From positions 78,020,685-78,084,684 of the forward strand of contig CM061238.1 in the NCBI GenBank assembly GCA_030848705.1: a stretch of 64,000 nt of DNA, read 5' to 3'. The translations under genes and the position numbers were made by a program. This stretch comes from Heracleum sosnowskyi (lineage: Eukaryota > Streptophyta > Magnoliopsida > Apiales > Apiaceae). Of this stretch, positions 13,110-24,508 are shown piece after piece. Below the pieces are notes generated by a model, which did not search any database, had not been told where the DNA came from, and worked only from the letters and a program-made list of their open reading frames with translations. Each line of letters opens with the position of its first letter. The stretch's first letter is position 1.

Positions 13110-14187
13110 AAATTTCGAAATTTGTCACCCTTAACAATTGGGGTGATAAATTCTTTTATGAAAGATGGAACTAATAGCAAAGACGACCAAAAATAATGAA
13201 TGAAATTGATCACGAGCCCTTTAATGTGGGAACCATCGTGATCTTGCAGATACACAAGTTGGAATTTAACAAGTGGTTAATAAACAAACTTCAACATTAT
13301 CATATTCTTTGTGATCAGTTATCATTATTAAATGGTTGATTAGCATCATAAAGAGCCTACCTGATCAATCATTATCATCAAATGACCGTATCTCAATGAA
13401 CTAACATCTTCATATTTGTTCACATGTTGTAGTCCAAGTATCTTCTTAATATTCTGAATTTCAGCATTCTCAATAATATGTTCAACATTTGCTTATCTCA
13501 CATTGAGCAACTTACCTATTAAAGGAAAAACACCATAATAGTTCTGGCCCACAATAGAAAGTACGACCATCTGTATATATACTCAATTATCAAGGTTTTA
13601 AATGTAAAATAACCTCAAGTTATAATCTCAAGGAAGAACACAAGAACTTACAGCAAAACCTTGGTTGAATCTCCTTCTGTCAATATTAAGGTACATTCAT
13701 GTGATTCCGAACCTCCAGCATAAAGAACATCTTCTAGTTCAGGAATTCCAGTGTCCCTATCTTCTTTTGAACCATCAGTTTTCTTAAGGTCTCTGTTCAA
13801 CATGATATTTTCCAATTCCAGAAGAGACTCTACAACTCCAGACTCAATCTCCACTGTAATAGACATTAGTACATGATATTTACAAACTTTTTGCATTGAA
13901 ATTAGGAAATTTTCTTAGGTATATTTACAAACCTTTCTTCAAGAAGTCTTCTGAAAGTTCACATTTAGAACCAAAACTACTCTTCCGAGTTGTTAAAGTC
14001 TCCTTAGTCTGGGAATCAAAAGTAGGATTATCAATTAGAGCATAACAAAACCCCATAATTGTTTCTTCACACTATGAGCCGTGAATTGGACATCCTTCTT
14101 CTTTTTATTTACAGCTCTTCTGATGTATTTTGTTATCTGGTCGGTAATGTGATCCACGTTAGTGCCACTCTTGATGGTCGCAATATA
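13110..14187 (-). pseudogene. TOP2: DNA topoisomerase II gene fragment (introns retained)
   Basis: On the minus strand, successive segments match eukaryotic topoisomerase II from the end of the transducer domain into TOPRIM: SGTNVDHITDQI and FTAHSVKKQLWGFV (14165-14050), LIDNPTFDSQTKETLTTR (14035-13985), GVVESLLELEN to CTLILTEGDSTK (13853-13660), YYGVFPLIGKLLNVR (13550-13490), AEIQNIKKILGLQH and SLRYGHLMIM (13465-13360), then DHDGSHIKGLVINFIHYFW (13245-13190) and FITPIVK. Segments are separated by apparent introns, so it came from genomic DNA and not a retrocopy. It is dead: a one-base shift near 14035, a stop right after LLNVR, and lost splice consensus after 13650. The ATPase domain and the catalytic tyrosine domain are absent. 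TEGDS, the TOPRIM glutamate motif, is still visible. Confidence 0.9.
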
Positions 14188-14189
14188 GT

Positions 14190-14699
14190 CAGTATTCTAA
14201 AATTCGGATTACTTGGTCGAGTACTCGAGGGAGTACTCAGACTTGGGCCTATTTCCGATCCGGTTTTGCTATACTCGGTTGATAACTCGATTTATACTTG
14301 ACTCGTTTCAAACTTGGGAAAATTCGGAGTACTCAGGAAAAAAATCGGATTACTCGGGAAAAATCAGATTATAATAAAAAAATCAAAAAAATGAGTTATG
14401 GAAAAAAAAAAGTTCTCGAAGTCAGTACTAATTTTTAATAAAAAAGACAATTTTTAAGTATTTTAATTGTTAAGATGATAATAAAAGACTTACTAAAATT
14501 AATAACTTAACTAATAATGTTATAAGTACGTCACTTATAAAAAAATTAGAAGTTAAAATAGTATCAAAATTAAAATTACTATTTTTATACATCCAATTTT
14601 TGAACCGAGTATTCCTTCCGAGTACTCTCCGAATATTCCGAGTACTCGTTACTCCGTCCCTTAGCCGAGTCAAACCGAATTCCGATTTTTTGAACACTG
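14190..14699. mobile_element. MITE-like element with ends CAGTNTTC / GAACACTG
   Basis: The left end CAGTATTCTAAAATTCGG and the right end CCGATTTTTTGAACACTG form imperfect terminal inverted repeats 510 bp apart. Inside, pieces based on CGAGTACTC and CGGATTACTCGG recur in both orientations, giving a strongly foldable structure. The end sequence suggests a hAT-like MITE, but no clean 8-bp target duplication is visible. Its left edge is exactly where topoisomerase II similarity stops. Confidence 0.6.
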
Positions 14700-14946
14700 T
14701 AAATAATACAAATAGACTTCAATTTATATCAGATTTGTAATTTTGAAAATATTTAATGAATTGTTTTGTATTTGTTGACGGAGAAATTTGGTAACAACAA
14801 TGTTTGAGTTTCGTCGTCGTAATCAAGATCTACGATGGTGGTTCTTCGCCGGAACAGTTGTCGGAGTACGGTGGTTGTGATGAATTGAGGGCTGAGATTG
14901 CAAAGGTTTTTTGGTGGCGGCTCGTAGAACTCTTCACTTCCAACCC

Positions 14947-15160
14947 CCTACAATGTGCATACGTACCCCATATTTATATGGAATCAAGCCCAACGTAATT
15001 TTTGGAGAACATGAAATCTAAATGGGCTGGGATTTTTACCCTAAAGGTCTAGGTTTAGGAATATCCAACGATGATGCCTAGTCACAAAGGCCCAAGACTC
15101 AACTATATATAGTCTAAGGACTTCACGGATACGGAATCGACCCAACTATTGGAGTTGATA
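14947..15160 (+). repeat. 214-bp direct repeat, left copy
   Basis: This segment recurs at 20599-20812 with one mismatch noted (ATATCC against ATATTC). The left copy stops exactly where CACTAGTA begins; the right copy runs on without interruption into the rest of the LTR. Confidence 0.95.
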
Positions 15161-15560
15161 CACTAGTACAGAATGGGTCTATAGCGTCGGTCAAAAAGAG
15201 CTATAGCGTCGGTCAAAAGGCGTAGTATATGTAGGCGACACTATAGGTATATACCTACAGCGTCGGTCAAAACAGCGTCGCTAAAACCTCTTTGGCGTCG
15301 GTTAAACAACCAACGCAGAATGTACAATAACCGACGCTATTGGTACTAACATTAGTGTCGGTTGTCTGGATTGCCGACGCTATTGGTTTTGAATTTGGCG
15401 TCGGTTTTCTGTAATGCCGACGCTATTGGTCCTGACAATAGCGTCGGTTGTCTAGAATGCCGACGCTATTGGTTGATCCCTGTAGCGTCGGTTGTCTTAA
15501 ATGCCGACGCATTAAGTGTAACACAATAGCGTCGCATTGATTTAACCGACGCCTAAAGTC
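15161..15560. repeat. left terminus and subterminal repeats of the CACTA
   Basis: About a dozen copies of GCGTCGG or its complement occur within 400 bp, many paired as GCGTCGGTT...AACCGACGC hairpins. Confidence 0.9.
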
Positions 15561-15844
15561 TTAAAAAAATTAAAAAATCCTGGTCATTTTTGTATATTAT
15601 TTAACCTGATTTATTAGTATAAATTTCAACCTGCTTCACAAACATGAACTAGCGTGTATATACAAGAGAATCGTTTGACAAACAAACAACATTTTATAAT
15701 TATCAATAATATACAATTTCTTAGAGAAGTAAATAGTTTTGGCATAACTTTTTATCAACTATTTAAAAGAAAGAAAAGTAACCAACTCTACAACTTGTTT
15801 CTAATATAAAACAAAATCCTGATATCTGATTCCTACTGTAAAAG

Positions 15845-16133
15845 TTACAGAACACAATATTTTATGTAAATCTTGGACAATATACATAATAAAATGGCTG
15901 TTTCCTTATGTTCTATCGGGTTCCCCCTGCATTTCTTGGATGCGAAGTCGGCAGCAGAGCAACTCCTAAAAAAAGAATCATGTAGCCACTTTCTCGAGAA
16001 CAAAAACTCCTTTTCCAAGACCACGCATTGGGGCAACCATGATCTACAAAAAGGCTGGTACCTGGTTGAAATTATAAGAAGTAATCAGGAGTCTTACGGG
16101 TGCTGGGTCAAACTGTTAGTTAATTTCAGATAG
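15845..16133. other. short open stretches on both strands inside the CACTA, unassigned
   Basis: A 63-codon minus ORF (16036-15845) and an 86-codon plus ORF (15873-16133) overlap. Neither resembles a family I know. The base composition is less AT-rich than the surroundings, so it may be another captured fragment, but I cannot name a source. Confidence 0.3.
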
Positions 16134-16623
16134 TTAATTTCAGATTGTTGTTTCTAATATAAAATTCATTCTAACACAACAATCTAGCAAACTACTCTAC
16201 TATTAGCCTTAAAATTTGCAAGTATGGTAACAATAGTTATAATGGCACCAGCTGAAACAAGGCTTAAGATTACGCATTGACAAATAGATGCAAACTCATT
16301 GATCTATAATTGGAAGAAACTAGCAGTACCCACCTACAAACATATTACCAAAATCAAGAATATGGCTAGGACGCCACAAGTTCAGTTCTCCGTTGTTACT
16401 AGGACTAGTGCCTAAAGCACCAGAAGTCGTGTCATCTGAGCCAGAAATAATAGAATATGGTTCCATGATAATATAGGCCAGTTAACTAGATGTTCCAAAA
16501 CAGGATATCAACAAGAAAGAAAATGGAACTATGGCTACAAACAGGCACCTGAAGCTGTTCTGCACCTCTGCACACAACTCAGAAAAATGAGCATTTCTCA
16601 CCATAATCTCTAGATGCTAACAC

Positions 16624-16684
16624 CATAAGCTAGTGATGCCACCTTTTCACTATTGAATTTTTCCCATTTCTTCCCATCGAATGC
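16624..16684 (-). pseudogene. captured exon of a Mei2-like RNA-binding protein
   Basis: Between acceptor ...CAG and donor GTGTTA, the 61-base segment reads AFDGKKWEKFNSEKVASLAY, which matches the C-terminal RRM (RRM3) of plant Mei2-like (AML) proteins almost residue for residue. Only this exon is recognisable. The downstream exon that normally follows is not seen. A 40-codon open stretch at about 16365-16480 (GTSPSNNGELNLW) could be another piece, origin unknown. Confidence 0.75.
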
Positions 16685-17291
16685 CTGTCAAAATCATATA
16701 TTCTTTATTGAATTGCCCTTAACATAATTTTCATTATTTATCAGACGAAAAATTTCCTATGCAATAACATGAATTGTTCAAACCTGAAAGAATTCCCATA
16801 AGGTGAATTCCAAATTCATCCAAATTCACATAAGATAATTCATCCAAATTTATATTCAACTAGCATATATAAGTCTATATTCAAATTACACAACTAGTGA
16901 TTAATAATCCAACATAAGCAATTGTCCAATCCCATAATTAAAATCAGATTGCATACCTTCCTGGTGTTATGATACCACTGACATCATTCAGGATAGTTAG
17001 CGGATGTCTTTCTGGATGAATAATTCCCAAAGCAGTGAACACTTTCTACATCCATTGATGAGGCCAGTACAGTATATTAATCAAATGTATACACATCATT
17101 TTATGTACGTGCATACGAATAATAACGGCTTTCTGCATTCCTCATTAGGCCAGAGCAGTATAGTTGATAAATATTATATTCAGTTGAGATTGTTGCATAA
17201 TATCAACGAGCATAAGTTGATTATCTAGGCTTAATTTCAATGTTACAACTAACCAAGTGATTAGCATGCAGAAGCAGAAAATTTAGCATAC

Positions 17292-17905
17292 CTCAGACAA
17301 ATCACGAACATAATTTACTAGAGTCGGCAAAGCTCTGGAACCGAGTTTAACCTTGGCACTGATGGTTACATCCTCAAACCTTACCTCTACATTTGGCACC
17401 TTTATTCCCGCTCTGTAAAATAAAAAAGCTAATCAAGTAGTAATTAATCATACAAATATTTGCTTGGTTCATTTTAAAGGATTATAATCCCCGGACTGTT
17501 ACTTGTAATTTCATCGAATTCGTTAAATTCAAACACTCCGTCACAATGAACAAACATTTGTACGTACAAGCAAAACATAACACATTACCTATCAAGACGT
17601 TTTTTAATGCCAGCAAGAAGTCTATAATTATCCTGATCCGTGGTGGCCAACGCATTCTTGACGACAAGTTCGCGATTAAATCGATCAAGTTTCCTAACAT
17701 CCACCGTCCTAATGTCTTTGCCTTGAGCTTTGGAAAGCTCACGTCTAAGCAAGGCGAAATTAGTCCGTTTCTCAGACGGCAATCGCTCAAGTGCCGCCCA
17801 CAGAAGCTCGTCTTCGTCTCTCTCGGCATTCGAAGGCCTCGTAAAACGATCTCCTCCCATCTCCATATCCACCTCATAATACTCTGTTCCATCCGACGCT
17901 GCCAT
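17292..17905 (-). pseudogene. captured first two exons of a PDR-type ABCG transporter
   Basis: Exon 1 (17905-17589) starts with ATG and contains ELLWAALERLPSEKR and VDVRKLDRFNRE, then DNYRLLAGIKKRLDR. Exon 2 (17412-17292) reads AGIKVPNVEVRFEDVTI and GSRALPTLVNYVRDLSE. These are the cytosolic N-terminal segments of pleiotropic drug resistance ABC transporters. The intron between them has GT-AG borders and joins the frame correctly. About 146 of the usual ~1,430 residues remain; all nucleotide-binding and membrane parts are absent. The captured piece is intact in frame and keeps its start codon, so it could still be transcribed, but no transporter can result. Confidence 0.9.
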
Positions 17906-18724
17906 TTCCTAATCACTTTCACAAAAACTCCTATAATCAAAATTATTCAAATAATGTATAGGATTTATACTAATCAGATTAACTAACTAACTCCAACATT
18001 GATGCAACAAATCAGTTGCGTGTGTGTATATATATATATATATATAACAAAATGTAGCTTAGGGGGGAGAGAGTGATGTGTGAAACTAACTTTTCATCTT
18101 CAAGTGTGAATTGAGGATGAGTCTGTTAAATCCAGGTTTGAGCTTTGCCCAACCTTGCCAGATAATTTGCTAATAACAATGCTACACTTGAGGTAATTGG
18201 ACATACAACTTTAGTAAATCAGTCATACTATTTGTGATAAAAAAATAAAATTTGAAGTACTTAGATTGCAAAGATGTCAAAGTAGCTATAGATTTTTCTT
18301 TAATACTCTAGTCCTTTTTTTTTTGTTTTGGCAACGTTTTGACGTCATGTGGGTAACTCTGTTTATGAATCAAGACATCTTCAAACTACATTCCAGATTA
18401 TCTATAAATAGGTAGCACAATGAGAAATAATAATAAATAATATCACTGAAATATCTATCAAGTATAATGGTAAATGGTATGACTAAGTCTGCAAGGTTTT
18501 GTAAAAACTAAAGACAATGCCATGTGTATCCCAGAGGTAGCAGAAACGTCTACGGATTAAAAAAAAAACTAGATATGGGTGGTGATGCATTCAGTTAAAT
18601 CCTTGAACCATTATCAACCTAGACATGAGTGCTTCTTCAAGATTAAAGAACTAATTACAGTACCAAGCAACAGAACAAGATATTGAGTTGTCAAAAATTA
18701 AGGTAGACAGCTATAGATACTCAC

Positions 18725-19001
18725 AGTACTTAATAAGCTGCTCCTGGTTTAAATTCTTCGGTCGTTGCTTCAGAGCTTTGTTTTCCATACTTAGAATAAG
18801 ATTTTGCTGATTAAGAAATTCAAGTTCAGCAGAAACTTCAGAACCTTCTGCCTGTGTTCATTAGACTATGGTCATTACAAATTCTTTTAAAATAAATGAT
18901 TTCTATAAATCTTTCCTAAACTTGCCTGCAACGCCTGAACGTTTCTTTCCAGTTCTGCTATGTATTGTAGCTTTCGTACACGGGAGCGTTGAGCAAATTG
19001 C
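18725..19001 (-). pseudogene. captured two exons of a bZIP transcription factor
   Basis: The exon 19001-18926 reads QFAQRSRVRKLQYIAELERN, the second half of a bZIP basic region plus the first heptad. The exon 18851-18725 reads QAEGSEVSAELEFLNQQNL then LSMENKALKQR, the leucine zipper continuation. Sequence and exon break match the plant bZIP34/bZIP61 type. The intron has a GC donor and AG acceptor. The N-terminal half of the basic region, with the conserved Asn, is in an upstream exon that I do not find. Frame is open across both exons. Confidence 0.88.
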
Positions 19002-20204
19002 CTGCAAGCATTTGAGAACATATCAAATTTTCCTCAAACAAGAACATGAGACATATGCATACTACAAAAACTCGGTCTTAGATGTGCCAGATTCTACCAT
19101 GTTACGTCCAGCTGATTAATGTTGAGTGTAACAATTATCCTAATAGTTTAACACAACAAGATAGCTCAGTTTTCCCACTTCCCACCATTTTTTGTATTAA
19201 AATTTATCAAAATTCATAATAATATAATTAAACTCACACATAGCAAACTATGAAAGGTAAAGAGTCATACACTGATTAGCAATTGAGCATTATTAAACAA
19301 AACACATAGAACGATCCACTAATCAACTCTTCCAAGAACAGCTCAATAGATTAAAACAAAAAAGTAGCAGCATTCTGGATGGGCATAAAAAAACTCAAAA
19401 AAATTAAAGTAACCTTACACCTTTGCTTATCTGTACCAAAATTGAAATCACATGCTTGGTAACTCTCTCTATGATTCATCAATTGGTAAAGGCATATTGG
19501 GATCACCACGAGTGAGCACACTTCTGTAAGGAAATGATACAGAACAAAACAGGGAGGGAGAGAGAGGGGGAGGGAGAGTAACTGGAATCAGACAAAAATA
19601 AAGAACGAAGATGAAGATGGAGATGAGGACACACAACTATGGTATTAGGACTCGCTCACTACTTCTAATCAAGGCTCGTAGCTTTGACTACTAATCGATT
19701 AAACTCAGTTTAAGTTTAATCAGAAGAACTTACTTTAATTGATTGGGAAGAACTAACGGGTTTTGATGTAGTGAGATAGAGATCGCAAATTAGGGCTCGG
19801 TGGTGAGGACTTCAGATGTAAATTGGGTATCGCCTCTTCTTATGTTGGTTCTAGACTTTTGGTGTAAAACATGGTCTGTGCTTTCTCTTTAATTTAATTA
19901 ATAAAAACCTTTTTCAGTCAAAATTCAATTCAAAATTTATAGAATAAAAGTGTAATTTTATGCATTTAGTAAAAGTAACTTGATTTATAAAAATTAATTA
20001 TTTAACTAATATATAATTTATTTGATGTTTTATGTAGCAAAGAGAAATTTGACACTTCTTTTAAAAGAAATAATAAAATACATATATGTATAAAATTATT
20101 AATTTTAATATTTCTGAATATAAATCTTATTTGTATAATTACATAATATAAAATATTATATTATTTGTACAATATTATTTTATTTAGCAATTTTTCATTT
20201 TTGA

Positions 20205-20598
20205 TGCTACAACGTCGGTTAAAACAGGGGCAACACAAAAAACCTATAGCTACAGCGACGGTTCCCAAAGGCCGACACTAATAATTCCCTCTATAGTGTC
20301 GGTTCCCAAAGGCCGACACTAAAAATTCACTCTATAGCGTCGGTTCCATAACAGCGACACTAAAAAGTGCACTTAATGCGTCGGTGTTACAACAACCGAC
20401 GCTAAAAGTCCTCTATTGCGTCGGCATTCGTAGAACCGACGCATAAAAGTGTTATAAGCGTCGGTTAATGTAGACAACCGACGCCTTAGATCAAGGAAAA
20501 CTGACAATAGGCGTCGGTTATGCTAACAACCGACGCCTAAAACATGTAAAGGTGTCGCTTGCCTCTAGAACCGACGCTACAAGTGCGACGCTGTAGGT
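20205..20598. repeat. right subterminal repeats of the CACTA, terminus missing
   Basis: Dense AACCGACGC/GCGTCGGTT units mirror those at the left end. The block ends in GCGACGCTGTAGGT, which corresponds to a point about 85-100 bp inside the left end, not to the terminus. Confidence 0.88.
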
Positions 20599-20812
20599 CC
20601 TACAATGTGCATACGTACCCCATATTTATATGGAATCAAGCCCAACGTAATTTTTGGAGAACATGAAATCTAAATGGGCTGGGATTTTTACCCTAAAGGT
20701 CTAGGTTTAGGAATATTCAACGATGATGCCTAGTCACAAAGGCCCAAGACTCAACTATATATAGTCTAAGGACTTCACGGATACGGAATCGACCCAACTA
20801 TTGGAGTTGATA
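20599..20812 (+). repeat. 214-bp direct repeat, right copy
   Basis: Near-identical to 14947-15160. It starts with CCTACA, a word also found at the break in the CACTA subterminal region, and reads straight through the point where the CACTA sits in the left copy. Confidence 0.95.
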
Positions 20813-21592
20813 CTAACCGCTACCAACTATCTTCCTGACCAAAGTAGTTGCAGGTATAACCATGACTTACCCCAAATGTTAGACGCATCTTTGTTCCCCG
20901 AATGAGAAGCACCCACCAAATAGCGGGACAAGTGATCCCAAACTTTTAAGTGCTAAGTGCAAGATTACTCCGAAGTTCCCCAAAGGGACACGCCCATTGA
21001 TAGTAAGAATAGAGCTCCCAAAGCACACACTGGAGTTTTCCTCACTTTCCTCATGAGGACGCATCCATTGACTATAGGGGAGGGACTTCAGTTCATAGGA
21101 ATACCCTTGGAGGCCTTGACCACGGACATCCCCTCCCAGGACACATCCTAGGAAAGAATTATTCAATCATCGGGCAAATCCCTCGAAGTCTTCAATATAA
21201 TATCTCCCGGAATTCTCCATTCGAGGACGTGTCCTACGAGGGACGAACTTCACATGACATCTTCAGAATCACATTAACAATAACATAATCCTCAGATAAA
21301 CCCGTGGAGGCCTTCATTGCAATGTCCCACGGACTTCTTCATCTGAGAACCCGTCCTTAGACAGAGGACACGTCCTTAAATGGGTGATCTTCTCGATCAT
21401 AAAATCTACAATTAGTGATGAGAATCTTCAAATATATATTACTTTCAATCAGCATAATCTTCCATGTAAGCTGACCTAAGGAGGGGAGGATGCATCATCA
21501 CCAGACGTTGACCTATTCTTAGATTTTGTTGACCCGGCCTAATATAGCTTGGTTCAATAACTAAATATTCATGTGAGATTTTGGGCATAACA

Positions 21593-22737
21593 AATTTTTT
21601 TTATTTAAATAATAATTATATTTTATCGATGAAATAAAAATTTTAATTGCTAGTACATAGACTCAATAAAACATTTGTTTTCCTGACCTAAAAAAATTAT
21701 TTTAAACGGGTGTTCAGTACGAAAAGAATGGACAGTTAACTAATGTCTAATATTGGTTAAGAAGTGAGGTCACCGAGGCGGTGTTACAACTAAAAATGTA
21801 GGTGTGCTTAATTTTGGTGCATCAAACGTAGACTCCAAGTAATCATACATCACCCCTTCCTCCATAAACCACTACAATTAACATATGATGGATAAGAGAA
21901 AGGGCTCGTAATTAATTGGCTTAATAAACAGCTAATGCCATGGGAATTTTTCATTTTAACATGTGTATGTACTGTTCAAATCCTGATACGTTTGTTCCCA
22001 GGGATATTTTGTATCGACTGCTATTCAGAGCTTATATTAATTGGACAGTTTCCTACCTTTGATCACATTTGATAATTGTGCCTGTAGCTAGCCTTGTATC
22101 GTACTTGTAATTTAATAACTGCATCTATTATTAGTTGTTTTCTGTTCTTATACACCTATATATATATAGTTTTAAAATGTAAATGGACACATATATTTTC
22201 AAATATTATAAATAAATAAAATTTTGTCAAAATAATTTTTCATCCGGTTTTTAAACTACTCTCTCTTTATTTATGAAAGCTGAATTGGACTCAGCCATCC
22301 ATATGATTGATATATAAATTCATTGACCTAAATTCGATCATCATCAGGATTAACGACATAGTTAGCTAGTCAAATTTAGATAATCACATATCTAAACTTG
22401 TGGCGTTGAAGTATTGATGAGATAGAGTTTGTTAATTGTAAAAGCTTAATATTTACACTTAGTGTTAACAGCGAGATTACAAGTAACGGATAGAAATGAA
22501 AGTCGTAGTAGATAGTGATATGTAGAGTATAAGGTGATAACACTTAATACTTGCCGAGAAGCTACATGCACTAATTTTTACATGTGGAACCAGCAAGTAA
22601 CACGAGTATACGTTACCGTGCGAGTAAAGCCAGATGCATATAGATTTTAATTAACCCCGATTTGAGGCTGTGAATGGTGCCACCTGCATGCAAATGTTTT
22701 CTCTCTTTCCTGTCGATGTACATCTTCTTACACTCCA
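21593..22737. other. intergenic, upstream region of the UPF0496 gene
   Basis: AT-rich with no supported gene or transposon ends. The last few hundred bases are the likely promoter of the gene at 22827. Confidence 0.5.
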
Positions 22738-22745
22738 TATATAAA
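22738..22745 (+). promoter_or_regulatory. TATA box of the UPF0496 gene
   Basis: TATATAAA lies 82 bases before the proposed ATG at 22827, a normal plant distance allowing a ~50-base leader. Confidence 0.65.
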
Positions 22746-22826
22746 CCCTTTACTGCTTAAATTATTACAACTCCTTTTCTCCATCTTTAATTTTGACTCG
22801 TAAATGTTTCAACCAACTCTTTAAAC

Positions 22827-24508
22827 ATGGCGATTTGGTCCAAGATGAAGCATCGTTTTAAATTTCCAGGTACATTAGTTGATGTTCCTTATCAGTTCTT
22901 TTGTTTTACTTGTTTAAATTTAGTGTTTCTGTTAAGTACTAATCATGCAGAGTTTAAGATTTGATCGGAAAAGAAGCTGTTTCTTGTAGTGAACGTTCAT
23001 TAAAATTATTATGTTTGATTGTGGGTTTCAAGGTTTGATTGAGAGAATACAAACTTAATTAACACATCATGTATAGAAGACATATGTAGGATGGCCAAAC
23101 CCTTGTTGTTCTATGATATTTATGAAAAATGCTAGATGTCCCAAATTATTTTCAAAAATTGTTACTAAATGAGTTTAGAATAGTAAGTTTTCTAATAATA
23201 ATATGGGATCTCGCGTGCATTAATATGCGTTCACGAATTAAAAAAAAATCATGTGTCGTTCACATCATTTTGTAAATATTTTGGGAACAATTTTTTGGGA
23301 TGCCTAGCCCTACTCGATATTTATAGCTAGCTTTCTTTCCTGATCTGCATGTATTTTTTGTAATCTTGGAAGGTATATGTGGCAAACAAAGTAAAAGTAA
23401 CTTGGCTGGCAAGCTAAATGTGAATGAAGAGTACAAGAAAGCTTTCAGAACACAATCTTATGCTGACATCTGCAATAAAATTCAAGGCCACATGGAAAGA
23501 AAAAGCATGGACATCATGAACAAGCTCTCATCATCATCATCATCTTCATCTCCATCTTCTTCGCCGTCTTCTTCTTCGATTCCTCTGTTTGTTCATCTCT
23601 CCGAAAATTTGTTAGAGCCTCGACCACAGAAACTAGATGACATCATCAAAGGCCATGATCTTCACCCTCTCCTGATTGATTACTTCGATGTAACCACTGA
23701 GTCGTGTCATTTATGTGAGTTGCTTCTCCGAAGCATCCATCAAGCACGGGCTAATCATAAATTAATCACGAGAGTAATTAAACTTAACAAGAAAGCTCGA
23801 GAAGATCATGATCGATATTGCAAAGCTATTATTCGAGAACTTGCTTCATTTTCATTGAAGAAGAATCCTCTGTCAAGCCTTAGCGTTCTTCAGTTCCGCG
23901 ACAATCATGATAGCAGGAATATTTTGCTTCACGGATTGATGTTACAATGTCAAAAAATTACAAGGAGGATAAAGATGAAAAATTTATTCAAGAAAATTGT
24001 GGGGTGTTCAATTGTGGTTGCTTACACAGCAGTCACAATTACTCTGTTAGTTCTTGCATTTCATGCGATGGTCGGAATTGTAGCTACCCCAGCAGTGCTT
24101 AAATTTTTTCTGGGATTTAATACAATCACTAAGAGAACAAAAGAAATGAGCAAAGATAAATCGGAGTTGTTGTTTAAGGGGAATTCGCGGGAAAGGACTC
24201 GGGCACAGCTTGATGTTGCAGCAAAAGGGGTGTTTATATTGATTAATGATTTCAACACAATGAGTCAGCTGGTGAGGAGGCTAAATGATGAGATTGAACA
24301 CAGAAAAGCAATTGCTAACATGTGCGTTCGGAATGGGAAGATTGAGGTGTTGAAGGAGGTTGTGAGGGAGTTCCGAATTGAAGAAAAATGCTTCTTGGAG
24401 CAGCTAGAAGAGCTTGAAGATCATATCTATCTGTGCTTTCTCACCATAAATAGATCAAGACGATTAGTGGTAGAAGAGCTGATGCATGGTGCTAATATGG
24501 AATCATAG
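22827..24508 (+). CDS. UPF0496 (DUF677) family protein
   Basis: Proposed CDS joins 22827-22869 and 23373-24508, 392 residues. Exon 1 encodes MAIWSKMKHRFKFP; its donor GTACAT and the acceptor TTGGAAG keep the frame (a split Gly codon). The large exon has the family start NVNEEYKKAFRTQSY, a Ser/Pro-rich linker, then LSENLLEPRPQKLDDII and LLIDYFDVTTESCHLCELLL. A hydrophobic stretch (SIVVAYTAVTITLLVLAFHA, then GIVATPAVLKFFLG) around residues 220-260 suggests one or two membrane spans, followed by a helical C-terminal region. Plant UPF0496 proteins are membrane-associated and of largely unknown biochemical role. The first exon is short, so the start is less certain than the body. Confidence 0.9.

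Larger units (their letters stand above)
15161..20598. mobile_element. CACTA (En/Spm) transposon, non-autonomous, right end lost, with captured gene fragments
   Basis: The left end is CACTAGTACAGAA, the classic CACTA terminus. Both subterminal regions are packed with GCGTCGGTT units in direct and inverted orientation, as expected for transposase-binding repeats of this superfamily. The right subterminal block runs to 20598, but the terminal TACTAGTG is missing. No transposase ORF is present. The interior holds spliced fragments of Mei2-like, PDR/ABCG and bZIP genes, all on the minus strand. The element was probably mobilised in trans before losing its right end. Confidence 0.9.
14773..21592 (-). 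mobile_element. probable solo LTR, interrupted by the CACTA element
   Basis: The left part (14773-15160) starts TGTTGACGGAG and the right part (20813-21592) ends GGGCATAACA. Both ends and an internal stretch (GTACCCCATATTTATATGG, then ATCAAGCCCAACGTA) closely resemble the LTRs of the element at 52019-54662, so the two are related families, inferred to be on the same strand. No gag or pol adjoins it, so a solo LTR is the simplest reading. The five bases on either side (GTATT and AATTT) do not match well, so the borders or the target duplication have decayed. Without the CACTA and the 214-bp duplication it would be about 1.17 kb. Confidence 0.6.

Noticed and set aside
17546..17986. 146-codon plus-strand ORF over the PDR fragment
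   Set aside because: Antisense to a clear ABCG exon; no similarity of its own.
15161..20598. Host bZIP, ABCG or Mei2-like genes
   Set aside because: Each is only one or two exons out of many and lies within CACTA subterminal repeats; captured fragments explain them better.
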